Origin: JAJDTQ01 sp963422385
GTDB taxonomy: Bacteria; Desulfobacterota; Binatia; UBA9968; JAJDTQ01
Assembly: GCA_963422385.1 (NCBI GenBank)
Contig: OY729432.1
Span: forward strand, 310,001-374,000
DNA: 64,000 nt
Reading direction: 5' to 3'
The position numbers and the translations under genes were made by a program. How positions within the stretch are numbered: the stretch's first letter is position 1; each line of letters begins with the position of its first letter. Below, piece by piece: positions 8,092 through 16,823 of this stretch. The notes under the pieces were generated by a model, which ran no database searches, was not told the DNA's origin, and was given only the letters and a program-made list of their open reading frames with translations.

Positions 8092-9245
8092 CCGATATCG
8101 CGCAAGGGCCGCCGCCATTGTGCGAGGTCTCCGCTGCCGTCGAACTGGAAGCGGCGGAGGGCTTCGGTGTGGAGGCTGACACCGAGCCCGGGGCCGTCCG
8201 GGGGCTGCATGAAGCCGTTGTCGGGTTCCAGGGGCTCCTGGAGCAGGTCGCTACGGAGGGGGTTCTCGTTGTAGTCGAACTCCATCACCGCGCTGTTGTC
8301 CAGGGCCGCGGCCAGATGCAGGCTGGCGGCCAGGGCAATGCCGTCGCCGTAGGTGTGAAGCGAGACCGGGAGACCCTGTCCAGCGGCCAATTCGGCGATG
8401 GTGCGAACTTCGCTGATGCCGCCGGCCCGGGCCACGTCGGGCTGCAGCACATCGACGGCGTCGCGCGCCATGAAGGATTCGAAGGCGAAGCGGGTGTGGA
8501 GATTCTCGCCCAAGGCCACGGGGACGCCGGTACGGGCCTTTAATTGCGCGTGGCCGGCCACGTCCTCCATGAATAACGGCTCCTCCAGCCAACCTATCCC
8601 CAGCTTCTCGAACGCGGCGGCCGCCGCCAGGGCCGCGTCCAGCCCGTAGCCCATGTTGGCGTCGGTCATGAGCGGGAAGTCGGGTCCCAGCGCCGACCGC
8701 ACCGCGGTCACGATCTCGATATCCTGGGCGAGGTCGAAGCCCACCTTGATCTTGATGCCGTGGAAGCCCCGGCGCGCCAACGCCTCGGCCTTCTCCACCG
8801 CGGCCCCGGTTGCCTCCGGATACAGTGCGGTGGCGTAGACCTCGATTCTGTCCCGGACTCTGCCGCCCAGCAGCTCGTACACCGGCGCCCGCTTTACCTT
8901 GCCGGCGATGTCCCACAGGGCGATATCCACGCCGCTGAGGGCGACCACCCCGACCCCTCTGGAGCCGAAGGCGCGAACGCCGGCGCGGAAATAGGCCGTG
9001 TCCCAGACCTCCTCGATGGCGAGGGGGTCCATGCCGACGAGTAGCGGTTTGAGCACGTGGGCGACAATGGCTTCCAGCACCACCCCGTTGCCCGAGCAGG
9101 AACCCACGCCCGTGACTCCCGCGTCCGTGTGGACCTCCACCAGAAACGCGTAGCGGTGGGTGCGTACACCCGTCCGGCTTTCCACCCGGCCCTGAGCGCC
9201 CATCGGCGCGCGCAGGCGAATGGTCCTGATGTCCGTGATCTTCAT
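8061..9245 (-). CDS. Enolase-superfamily enzyme, mandelate racemase/muconate lactonizing type
   Basis: A 394-residue cytoplasmic TIM-barrel enzyme. Residues fit the mandelate racemase subgroup: KIK at K165/K167, metal ligands D195 (DANMGY), E221 (WLEEP) and E247 (LGENLH), and H297 (SLHTYG). It should abstract a proton alpha to a carboxylate; the substrate is unknown. ATG 9245 was chosen because a purine-rich GGGGAAC lies about 7 nt upstream and the family begins at this point; the frame is open further upstream, but that sequence includes repeat C. The C-terminal residues QEPVRVSEG come from repeat family A and are not part of the native fold. Divergent from the amidohydrolase operon. Confidence 0.88.
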   Translation of the reverse strand: MKITDIRTIRLRAPMGAQGRVESRTGVRTHRYAFLVEVHTDAGVTGVGSCSGNGVVLEAIVAHVLKPLLVGMDPLAIEEVWDTAYFRAGVRAFGSRGVGVVALSGVDIALWDIAGKVKRAPVYELLGGRVRDRIEVYATALYPEATGAAVEKAEALARRGFHGIKIKVGFDLAQDIEIVTAVRSALGPDFPLMTDANMGYGLDAALAAAAAFEKLGIGWLEEPLFMEDVAGHAQLKARTGVPVALGENLHTRFAFESFMARDAVDVLQPDVARAGGISEVRTIAELAAGQGLPVSLHTYGDGIALAASLHLAAALDNSAVMEFDYNENPLRSDLLQEPLEPDNGFMQPPDGPGLGVSLHTEALRRFQFDGSGDLAQWRRPLRDIGQEPVRVSEG

Positions 9246-9318
9246 TCGCGGGTTCCCCGTCTTTCGGCCAAAGCGCCGATCCGTATCCGCCCGCTCACCG
9301 CTCCGGGACTCCGTACCG

Positions 9319-9393
9319 ATCGGCAGCACGGTGCGGGCGCAGGCGGGTTTGAAACCCGCCCCTGCACCCTCGTCTTCCTGCGACGCAGGCTCC
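9319..9393. repeat. Repeat family C copy
   Basis: Contains GGCGGGTTTGAAACCCGCC, a short perfect palindrome, followed by CCTACA-like and CCTCGTCTTCC segments. It matches 16694-16771, 18898-18993 and, in the core, 59549-59586. It lies in the divergent gap between the racemase-like gene and the amidohydrolase operon. Confidence 0.7.
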
Positions 9394-9409
9394 AGCCACC
9401 GGACCAGCC

Positions 9410-9439
9410 TTGACACCCTCCGTCCGCCGGAAGTAGATT
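9410..9439 (+). promoter_or_regulatory. Sigma-70-type promoter of the amidohydrolase operon
   Basis: TTGACA at 9410-9415 and TAGATT at 9434-9439 are separated by 18 bp, about 50 bp before the first start codon. Position and match are good; activity is inferred. Confidence 0.55.
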
Positions 9440-9487
9440 TCCAACCGGACACCGCCTCGAAGAAACCCTGGCCTCGAAGGAGCCTTG

Positions 9488-10576
9488 TTGAGCAGACCAA
9501 CCGTAATCGACGCCGACGGCCACGTACAAGAGAAGTATATCCACTGGGAGGACTACCTGGAAGAGCCCTACCGCTCCCAGGCGCCGCGGGTGGTGAAGGA
9601 CAACCGCGGGGTGGACTTCCTGATGGTGGAAGGGAAGCTGTGGCCCAAGCCCTCCGGGCCCGGCGTGGGCAACGTCGGCGCCGGCTACAGTCGCCGCCCC
9701 CAGGCCACCACCGGCATGGAAGACCCGGTGCAGCGGCTCAAGGACATGGACCTGGAAGGCATCGACACCGCGGTGCTGTTCGGTACGAACGTCTTCCTGA
9801 GCCTGGCCTACTACGAAGACGCCGACAACGCGTGCGCCCTGGCCCGGGCCTACAACAACTGGCTCGCGGAATATTGCAGCCAGGACGGGGACCGCCTCAA
9901 GGGAGTGGCGCTGGTGCCGGTCCAGGAGCCTTTGGAGGCGGCCAGGGAGCTCAGGCGATGCGTCACCGAGCTGGGCTTCGTGGCCGCGGGCACACCGGCC
10001 CACTCGTCCAGGGGCGGGAACCTGGACAATCCCGCGCACCGGCCGTTCTTCGCCGCGGCGGAGGAGCTGAACGTACCGGTGTGCATCCACGTGGGCGCGG
10101 GCCGCCCGGCCGCCGGCACCGAGCGCTCCACCAACGCGTTCTTCAATCACGTGATGACCCACCCGTTCGAGCAGATGATCGGCGCCTTGTGCATCGTCGC
10201 GGGAGGGATACTGGAGGAGTTTCCGCGACTCCGGGTGGCGTTCCTCGAAGCCGGCGCCGGCTGGGTGCCGTACTGGATCGAGCGGATGGACGAGCACTAC
10301 GAGTACATGCAGCCGGCGGTGCCGTGGCTCAAGAAGACACCCGGCGAATACATGCGCAGCGAGCAGGTCTTCTACTCGTTCGAGCCGGACGAGCGAACGC
10401 TGCCTTTCGTGCTCGACTTCGTGGGACACGACCGGCTGGTGTTCGCGTCCGACTACAATCACGGCGACTGCAAGTTCCCGCACACGGTGAGCTCCATGCT
10501 GGAACGCAAGGACCTCCCGGAAGGAGCCATGAACCGGATCATGAGCGAGAACGCGCGGCGCCTCTATCGCCTTTAG
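9488..10576 (+). CDS. Amidohydrolase-family metal-dependent hydrolase (amidohydrolase 2)
   Basis: A 362-residue protein of the ACMSD/amidohydrolase_2 family. It has VIDADGHV near the N-terminus (instead of the usual DxHxH), HVGAGRP and a histidine in NHVMTHPFEQ mid-protein, LEAGAGWVPYWIERMDEH, and FASDYNHGD with the metal-binding Asp near the C-terminus. Members hydrolyse or decarboxylate small carboxylic compounds. The TTG at 9488 was preferred over the TTG at 9485 because AAGGAG ends 5 nt upstream. It is first in a + strand operon with a dehydrogenase, an enoyl-CoA hydratase and a CoA-transferase, which suggests catabolism of an organic acid. Confidence 0.87.
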   Translation: MSRPTVIDADGHVQEKYIHWEDYLEEPYRSQAPRVVKDNRGVDFLMVEGKLWPKPSGPGVGNVGAGYSRRPQATTGMEDPVQRLKDMDLEGIDTAVLFGTNVFLSLAYYEDADNACALARAYNNWLAEYCSQDGDRLKGVALVPVQEPLEAARELRRCVTELGFVAAGTPAHSSRGGNLDNPAHRPFFAAAEELNVPVCIHVGAGRPAAGTERSTNAFFNHVMTHPFEQMIGALCIVAGGILEEFPRLRVAFLEAGAGWVPYWIERMDEHYEYMQPAVPWLKKTPGEYMRSEQVFYSFEPDERTLPFVLDFVGHDRLVFASDYNHGDCKFPHTVSSMLERKDLPEGAMNRIMSENARRLYRL

Positions 10577-10620
10577 ACGCTTCGCTTGGCGGATGCCGCA
10601 GGTCGGCATCGGGAGTCATC

Positions 10621-11646
10621 ATGCAAAGCAACAAGGTCTGCATCCCGGCACCGCACAAACTCTCGGTGGGGCGGGACGTGCTGGAGGAAGCAGGTTGTGA
10701 GCTCGTGTTGGGGATGGACCAGGACGAGTATCCCAGGCACCGTTATACGGAAGACGAGATGGTGGAGCTTGTGGGCGACAGCGACGCCATCTGGGCGGCC
10801 CAGCGGGACCTCTTTACCGGCGCGGTGCTGGCCCGGTGCCCGAAGCTCCGGGCGGTGATCAAGGCCGCCATCGGCTACGAGACCATCGACGTGGACGCCG
10901 CCACCGAGCTCGGCATCCTGGTGTGCAACAGCCCGGCCCGGGAGAACTTCACCGGCGTGGCGGAGGCCACCGTCGGGCTCATCTCGATGCTGTTCAAGCG
11001 GCTGGTGCACAATCAGCAGATCCTGCGCGAAGGGCGCTGGAAACGGAACGAGCACCGGGGCAACCTCATGGCCGGCCGCACCATCGGCATCGTCGGCCTG
11101 GGGCGGGTGGGCAAGGAGACCGCCAAGCGGCTGGGTCCCTGGGAGATGCGGCTCATCGCCTGCGATCCCTACATCACCCGGGAATCGGTGCAGCACCTCG
11201 GCGTGGAGCTGGTCTCGCTGGACACCCTGCTCCGGGAATCCGACCTTGTGACTTGTCACACGCCCCTGACCGACGAGACACGCCAGCTCATCACCATGAC
11301 CGAGCTCAAGAAGATGAAGCCCACCGCCTACCTGGTGAACACCTCCCGGGGCGGCGTGGTCAAGCAGGACGACCTGGCGCAGGCGCTGAACGAGGGGGTC
11401 ATCGCCGGCGCCGCCCTGGACGTCTTCGAGGAAGAGCCGCTGCCCATGTCGGACCCCATCCGCCAAGTGGATCCGGAGCGGCTGATCATGACCCCGCACA
11501 TCATCGGCACCAACCCACAGTCCCAGGTTACCGGGGAACGCATGGCCGCCCGAAGCATTCTCGCGGTGCTGGCGGGACAGGTGCCGGAGACCGTGGTGAA
11601 CCCGGCGTGCGTGGATGCCTGGAGAGAACGGTTCAGCGCCCGTTGA
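10621..11646 (+). CDS. D-isomer-specific 2-hydroxyacid dehydrogenase (SerA-like)
   Basis: A 341-residue NAD(P)-dependent dehydrogenase. It has the Rossmann motif GIVGLGRVGKE, the catalytic Arg in NTSRGGVV, the Glu in DVFEEEP, and the His in TPHIIG. The C-terminus lacks an ACT domain, so it is not a regulated phosphoglycerate dehydrogenase; it more likely oxidises or reduces another 2-hydroxy/2-oxo acid. ATG 10621 begins 44 bp after the amidohydrolase stop. The frame is open far upstream through other genes, which is coincidental. The substrate is not predictable. Confidence 0.88.
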   Translation: MQSNKVCIPAPHKLSVGRDVLEEAGCELVLGMDQDEYPRHRYTEDEMVELVGDSDAIWAAQRDLFTGAVLARCPKLRAVIKAAIGYETIDVDAATELGILVCNSPARENFTGVAEATVGLISMLFKRLVHNQQILREGRWKRNEHRGNLMAGRTIGIVGLGRVGKETAKRLGPWEMRLIACDPYITRESVQHLGVELVSLDTLLRESDLVTCHTPLTDETRQLITMTELKKMKPTAYLVNTSRGGVVKQDDLAQALNEGVIAGAALDVFEEEPLPMSDPIRQVDPERLIMTPHIIGTNPQSQVTGERMAARSILAVLAGQVPETVVNPACVDAWRERFSAR

Positions 11647-11664
11647 AACCATTGGAGGAAGCTC

Positions 11665-12483
11665 GTGTCGGACAAGGAAACCATCATCGAAGAGATTTCC
11701 GAGGAAACAGGGATCGCGTGGATCACCCTCAATCGCCCTGAACGGAAAAACGCGCTCAGCCGGAAGCTGCTGGCGGAGCTGGCCGACAGCCTCAAGACCC
11801 TGTCGGTGAACGACAACATCCGCTGCATCGTCACCACCGGAGCCGGCAACGCCTACAGCTCGGGGCTGGACCTGTACGATCTGCGGGCCTCCTGGCAGGG
11901 CAAGCGTCGGCTCTACGAAGGCGGATCGGCACGGGAAATCGTGACACTACTGCGCCAATGCCCCCAGATCACCGTGGCCGCGGTCAACGGCTGGGCCCTG
12001 GGGGGCGGGCTCGTACTGGTGAACGGCCACGATCTGGCCATCGCCGCGGACACGGCACAGTTCGGCATGCCGGAGATCATCCGCGGAAGCTACGGCGCCA
12101 CCGCAACGCCGACCCTTTTCCGGAGCGGCATTCCGTTCAAGAAGGCATTCTACATTCAGCTCACCGGGGAGAACATCGCCGGGGTCGAGGCCGAGCGCCT
12201 CGGCCTGGTGTCGAAGACGGTGCCGGAAAAGGATCTCATTCCCTTCGTCCGGGAGTTTGCCGCCACCATCGCCAGCCGCCACCCGGCGACCCTGGAGCAC
12301 GCCAAGATCGCCGCCTACACGGCCATGGACCTGGACAACCACCGCGGGCTTCTGGTGGACGAGATCATCTCCCACCGCATGCGCGTGTACACCAATCCGC
12401 TGAACGACGTCGAAGGTTACCTGCAATCGCAGAAGGGCGGCGGCAACGTAGCCTACGCGAAGCCGGACGCGAAGAAGCCGTAG
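11665..12483 (+). CDS. Enoyl-CoA hydratase/isomerase family protein
   Basis: A 272-residue crotonase-fold protein. It has WITLNRPERKNALS at the N-terminus, the oxyanion-hole stretch GNAYSSGLDL, and VNGWALGGGLVL, where the glutamates of classical hydratases would follow. GTG 11665 follows a GGAGGA ribosome binding site. Typical catalytic Glu residues are not both evident (GGGLVLVNGHDLAIAAD), so the reaction could be isomerisation or hydrolysis instead of hydration. It lies 18 bp after the dehydrogenase and 16 bp before the CoA-transferase, so the three are co-transcribed and likely act on the same CoA ester. Confidence 0.88.
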   Translation: MSDKETIIEEISEETGIAWITLNRPERKNALSRKLLAELADSLKTLSVNDNIRCIVTTGAGNAYSSGLDLYDLRASWQGKRRLYEGGSAREIVTLLRQCPQITVAAVNGWALGGGLVLVNGHDLAIAADTAQFGMPEIIRGSYGATATPTLFRSGIPFKKAFYIQLTGENIAGVEAERLGLVSKTVPEKDLIPFVREFAATIASRHPATLEHAKIAAYTAMDLDNHRGLLVDEIISHRMRVYTNPLNDVEGYLQSQKGGGNVAYAKPDAKKP

Positions 12484-12499
12484 GGACGGGGAGAGCACC

Positions 12500-14932
12500 G
12501 TGGCAAAGGACCGGTCGGACACTCCCGACAATGCCCCCCGGTTACTGGAAGGATACCGGGCGTTGGACCTCACCGACCGCCAGGGTCAGTTGTGCGGCCG
12601 CTTCCTGGCCGACCTCGGGGTGGAGGTGCTGAAGATCGAGCCGCCGGGCGGGGACCCGGTCAGGAGCCTGCCTCCCTTTGCCGGGGAAATCAGCGCCGCG
12701 TTCGCCCATCTCAACGCCAACAAGAGCACTCTGGAATTGGATCTCCAGCTTCCGGAACACCGCGACCGGCTGAGAACGCTGGTTGCCGGCGCCGATATCC
12801 TGATCGAAAGCCACCCGCCGGAACGGCTGGCCGGGCTGGAGCTGGACTACCCGCGGCTCAGGGAGATCAACCCGGCCCTCATCATGGCCTCCGTCACGGG
12901 GTTCGGCCAGTGGGGACCCCACAGCCGGTTCGCGTACAACGATCTCGTGGTGTTCGCCATGTGCGGGCTGATGTCCATCTCCGGCGACCCGGACGGGCCC
13001 CCGTGCGCACCGCCCGAGACCCAAACCTATTACTTCGGCAGCCTCATGGCCGCGCTGGGCATCGTCGCGGCGCTGCATCGGCGTGAACGCACGGGGGCCG
13101 GCGACTGGATCGACGTGTCCATGCAGGAGGCGCTGGCCACCCAGGAACACATGATCCGGCTCTATGCCAACGAGCGGGAGATCCACACGCGCGCCGGAAG
13201 CCAGCACCAGCACGTGGCGCCCGCCAGGATCTTTCCCTGCCGCGACGGCTACGTGTACCTCTACGTCAGCCGGCAGCACTGGAAGAAGTTCCTGGAGATC
13301 TGGCCCGATCATCCCAAGGAGTTCGAGGCGCCGGAATACCTCAACAACGTCTTCCGGCGCGCCCAGGCCGACGTCATCAATCCGGCCGTCAGCGAGTTCA
13401 CCCGGCGTCAATCGGCGGACGAACTGACCCGCCATCTGCAATCCAATCATATCCCGTGCCTGCCGGTGAACCGCCCGATGGGTTTCCTGCGGGACCCGCA
13501 CGTGGAAGGACGGCGCTTCGTTCAGGAGGTGCCGTACCCGGGCGGGACCTCGTTGACCCAGCCCTCCCTTCCCTGCCGGTTCAGTGGATCGAGACCTCGT
13601 GTGATGTCTCCGCAGCCCCTTCGAGAGGATGCGGAGAATGCCTGGTCCGCGACGAGAAATCCCGGCAAGGGGGCGGGGAACGGGAACCGGGGCGTGGCCG
13701 CCGAGCCCGGACACGGCGACGGCCAGGGCCTGCCGCTGGAGGGCATGCGGGTGCTGAGCTTCGACCACGTGCTGGCCGGCCCCTTCGGCATGATGCTGCT
13801 GGCGGACCTGGGAGCCGAGGTCCTCAAGGTGGAATCCGGCAAGGGCGGGCTCGACCCCTTCCGTTTCTTCGGCACCGGGGAGGATCCCAACGCGTCGCCG
13901 CGCTTCCTGGAGTTCAACCGGAACAAGCGCTCCATCACCATAAACCTGAAGCATCCGGAAGGACCCGGGCTGATCCGGGAGCTGGCGCGGCACTGCGATC
14001 TGGTGGTGAACAACTTCGCCGTGCGCGTCCTGCCGGGCCTCGGACTCGACTACGCGCACCTGGTGGAGCACAAGCCCGACATCGTGACACTCGGAATGCC
14101 CGGACTCGGCGCCACCGGCCCCAGGAAGGACTCCCTGACCCTGGGCACCATCATCACCGCGTTCACCGGCTTCACCTCCCTGTGGAACGAATCCGCGGAG
14201 GTGGATCCACCGGTGGGATCCGGCACCGTGCTGCCGGACTACGTGTCCGGGGTCATGGGCGCGATCCTGTCCGTGGCGGCGACCCTCTACCGCCGACGCA
14301 CCGGCCGCGGGCTGGACATGGATCTGGCCCAGGCGGAAGCCGCGGCCTTCCTCATCGGCACCGCCATGATTCAGGGCGCCAACACGGAGACCGAGCCGGC
14401 GCCCGTGGGGAACCGGTCCCCCCACCACTCGCCCTACGGGATCTACCCCTGCAAGGGGGAGGACCGCTGGTGCGTCATCGCCACCGAGGACGACGCCCAG
14501 TGGCTCAGGCTGGCGGCGGCCATGGAGCGGCCGGAACTGGCCGGTGACGCGCGGTTCCGGAGCCCGTCGGACCGGATTCGCAACCGGGAGGAGCTGGATG
14601 CCGTCATCGAGGACTGGACCCGCACCCGCGACTGCCACGAGGTGATGAAGCGGCTCCAGGCGGACGGGGTCCCGTGCGGCGCGGTCCAGAACGGCGCCGA
14701 CCTGGTCAACGACCCGCATCTCCAGGCCCGCGGCTTTCTCGGGACCCACGACAACCCGCGCTTCGGACGCCTCACCCTCCCCTGCCTCCCCATCCGCTTC
14801 ACCCGGAGCGACATGGCCCAGGACTGGATCTTCCCGGAACTCGGCCGGGACACGGACCGCACCCTGCGCGACGTGCTCGGCTACGACGATGCGCGCATCC
14901 GACAGCTCCGCGACGACGGGGCGCTGGAGTAG
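12500..14932 (+). CDS. Tandem class III CoA-transferase (two CaiB/BaiF domains in one chain)
   Basis: An 810-residue protein made of two CaiB/BaiF (family III) CoA-transferase domains, about residues 12-375 and 415-805. They are joined by a Gly-rich linker near residues 390-412. Domain 1 has VEVLKIEPPGGDPVR and SVTGFGQWGP; domain 2 has GMRVLSFDHVLAGPFG, AEVLKVESGKGG and GMPGLGATGP. Usual enzymes are about 400 residues and work as interlocked homodimers, so this chain may fold as an internal pseudo-dimer. GTG 12500 follows GGGGAG. It should move CoA between carboxylic acids to activate the substrate of this operon. Convergent with the ABC permease gene 10 bp away. Confidence 0.9.
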   Translation: MAKDRSDTPDNAPRLLEGYRALDLTDRQGQLCGRFLADLGVEVLKIEPPGGDPVRSLPPFAGEISAAFAHLNANKSTLELDLQLPEHRDRLRTLVAGADILIESHPPERLAGLELDYPRLREINPALIMASVTGFGQWGPHSRFAYNDLVVFAMCGLMSISGDPDGPPCAPPETQTYYFGSLMAALGIVAALHRRERTGAGDWIDVSMQEALATQEHMIRLYANEREIHTRAGSQHQHVAPARIFPCRDGYVYLYVSRQHWKKFLEIWPDHPKEFEAPEYLNNVFRRAQADVINPAVSEFTRRQSADELTRHLQSNHIPCLPVNRPMGFLRDPHVEGRRFVQEVPYPGGTSLTQPSLPCRFSGSRPRVMSPQPLREDAENAWSATRNPGKGAGNGNRGVAAEPGHGDGQGLPLEGMRVLSFDHVLAGPFGMMLLADLGAEVLKVESGKGGLDPFRFFGTGEDPNASPRFLEFNRNKRSITINLKHPEGPGLIRELARHCDLVVNNFAVRVLPGLGLDYAHLVEHKPDIVTLGMPGLGATGPRKDSLTLGTIITAFTGFTSLWNESAEVDPPVGSGTVLPDYVSGVMGAILSVAATLYRRRTGRGLDMDLAQAEAAAFLIGTAMIQGANTETEPAPVGNRSPHHSPYGIYPCKGEDRWCVIATEDDAQWLRLAAAMERPELAGDARFRSPSDRIRNREELDAVIEDWTRTRDCHEVMKRLQADGVPCGAVQNGADLVNDPHLQARGFLGTHDNPRFGRLTLPCLPIRFTRSDMAQDWIFPELGRDTDRTLRDVLGYDDARIRQLRDDGALE

Positions 14933-14942
14933 CCGTCTCCGG

Positions 14943-16664
14943 TCACACCTGCAGGCTGTACCGCCGGGTGAGGCGGTGGAACAGGACGGCCAGGACCACG
15001 GTGCCCAGGGTGACGCCGAGGCTGAACGCGGCCAGGGTGCTGACGTTGCCATTCTCCCACAGCTCCCAGATGATCACGGCGATGACCTGCGAGCCGGGGC
15101 TGTAGAGCAGCAGGGCCACCGACAGCTCGCGGATGGTGATGAGGAAGATGTAGATCCAGCCGGCGAAGAGCGCCGGCATCATGAGCGGCACGACGATCTT
15201 CCACGCCACCTGTCCCCAGGTGGCGCCGCTGGTGGTGGCGCTCTCCTCCAGCTCCCGGTGAATGCCCAGCAGCCCGGCGTGGCTGAAGCGGATGGCGTAG
15301 GGCAGATACCGCGGCGTGAACGCCAGCACCATGATCCAGATGGTGCCGTACACGGGCAGCGGCACGGTCAGGTACATCTTGAGGATCGCAACGCCCATGA
15401 CGATGCCGGGGAACACCAGCGGCAGCATGGCCAGTTGGTCCAGGCTCCAGCGCCAGCGGATGTTGGTTCGGGCCACGAGCCACACCGTCACGAAGGCCAG
15501 GAACATGGCCGCGGTGGCCGAAGTGAAGCTGATGGTGAGGCTGTTGAGCACGGAACGCAGGATGGTGTCGTTGCCAAAGGCGGTGACGTAGTTTTCGAGA
15601 GTCAGGTTTCCCAGCGCTTCCATGGAAGGGGCCTGGAGATAGGGCACGAGAGACGACCAGAGCATGGCGACGATGGGCAGCACCTGCAGGAACGGCAGCA
15701 CCAGCAGCACGGTTCCGCCCAGCCAACGCAACCGGCCCAGGTCCTTGCGCCGGGGGTTGAAGCCCTTGCCGGTGACCGTGGTGAAGCGGTGGGCGTGCTG
15801 CGTCACCCGGTAGTAGGGCACCATGGCCAGGGCCACCAGCGCGATGAGCAGCATGGAGTAGGCGCTGGCGTTGCCGTACTCCGGCAGATAGCCGTCGGTC
15901 AATTGGAGATAGATCTCGGTGGTGAACACTTCGATGCCCGCCGGGATGCCGATGAGGGCAGGGATCTCGAAGGCCTCCAGCGTGCGGATGAACGTGAGGA
16001 TCAACACCGACAGGACGCTGGGCGTGGCCATGGGCAGGGTCACCCGCTTGAACACCTGCCAATCGGTGCTTCCGGCCACCACCGCCGCCTCCTCCAGCGA
16101 AGGGTCCATGGACCGGAACGGCGTCGCCATGAGCAGGAACACGATGGGCAGCCAGAGAAAGCCCTCGGTCAGGATCATCCCCTCCATGGAGAAGACGTCG
16201 AAGAAGGGACCCATGCCCGTGACCGAGCTCACGGCGACATTGAGGAAGCCGGCCTTGGGGCCCAGCAGCAGGATCCAGCCGATGACCTTGACGATGCCCG
16301 GGATCGCGAACGAGACGAAAGCCGACACGTAGGCCACCGCGCGGAAGGGAGCGTTGGTGCGCTCCGCCAGCCACGCCAAAAGGGTACCCAGTAGCAGCGA
16401 CCACATGGCGCTGCCGAAAGAGAAGACGAAGGAATTCCAGGAAAGCAGCGCGAAGTCCGAGAACGACTCGAAGATCTCGAGGAAGTGGATGATGGTGAAG
16501 CCGCCGACGTCGGCGCCACGCTCCACCGTGAGGCTGAAATAGCCGATGAAGAACAGCGGCGGCACCACCAGGTAGAGCAGCACCGCCGCCAGGGGCACGA
16601 ACAGCCACAACGGATATCCCCGGCTCCGGTTTCTCAGACCGGTAAGGGTGGCTACGAGTTGCAA
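14943..16664 (-). CDS. ABC transporter permease, iron(III)/thiamine type, two fused membrane domains
   Basis: A 573-residue integral membrane protein with about twelve helices and two BPD_transp_1 (MetI-like) domains; the EAA-type loops appear near SMDPSLEEAAVVAGS and IHRELEESATTSGAT. This is the FbpB/ThiP arrangement. It follows the binding-protein gene by about 160 bp that contain repeat C, on the same strand. No ATPase subunit is encoded beside it, so it must borrow one from elsewhere in the genome. Confidence 0.9.
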   Translation of the reverse strand: MQLVATLTGLRNRSRGYPLWLFVPLAAVLLYLVVPPLFFIGYFSLTVERGADVGGFTIIHFLEIFESFSDFALLSWNSFVFSFGSAMWSLLLGTLLAWLAERTNAPFRAVAYVSAFVSFAIPGIVKVIGWILLLGPKAGFLNVAVSSVTGMGPFFDVFSMEGMILTEGFLWLPIVFLLMATPFRSMDPSLEEAAVVAGSTDWQVFKRVTLPMATPSVLSVLILTFIRTLEAFEIPALIGIPAGIEVFTTEIYLQLTDGYLPEYGNASAYSMLLIALVALAMVPYYRVTQHAHRFTTVTGKGFNPRRKDLGRLRWLGGTVLLVLPFLQVLPIVAMLWSSLVPYLQAPSMEALGNLTLENYVTAFGNDTILRSVLNSLTISFTSATAAMFLAFVTVWLVARTNIRWRWSLDQLAMLPLVFPGIVMGVAILKMYLTVPLPVYGTIWIMVLAFTPRYLPYAIRFSHAGLLGIHRELEESATTSGATWGQVAWKIVVPLMMPALFAGWIYIFLITIRELSVALLLYSPGSQVIAVIIWELWENGNVSTLAAFSLGVTLGTVVLAVLFHRLTRRYSLQV

Positions 16665-16693
16665 GGCAGCTTTCGGTAGAATGGACTGGAGCC

Positions 16694-16771
16694 TGTATCG
16701 GCCGGCAGCGCGGTGCGGGCGGGTTTGTAACCTGTCCCTACACCCTCGTCTTCCCGCGGCCCAGGCTCCTG
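16694..16771. repeat. Repeat family C copy
   Basis: Shares CGGTGCGGGCGGGTTTG, CCCTACACCCTCGTCTTCC and an AGGCTCCTGG end with 9319-9393. It occupies the gap between the binding-protein and permease genes of the ABC importer. Confidence 0.7.
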
Positions 16772-16823
16772 GTGGCCTGCGCCATGGCGCAGGCCACCGT
16801 ATCCAATAGGCAGCGGCAGGCGG

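Noticed and set aside
9220..10620. Long upstream extension of the 2-hydroxyacid dehydrogenase frame.
   Set aside because: It lies over the amidohydrolase gene in another frame; the dehydrogenase family starts at ATG 10621.
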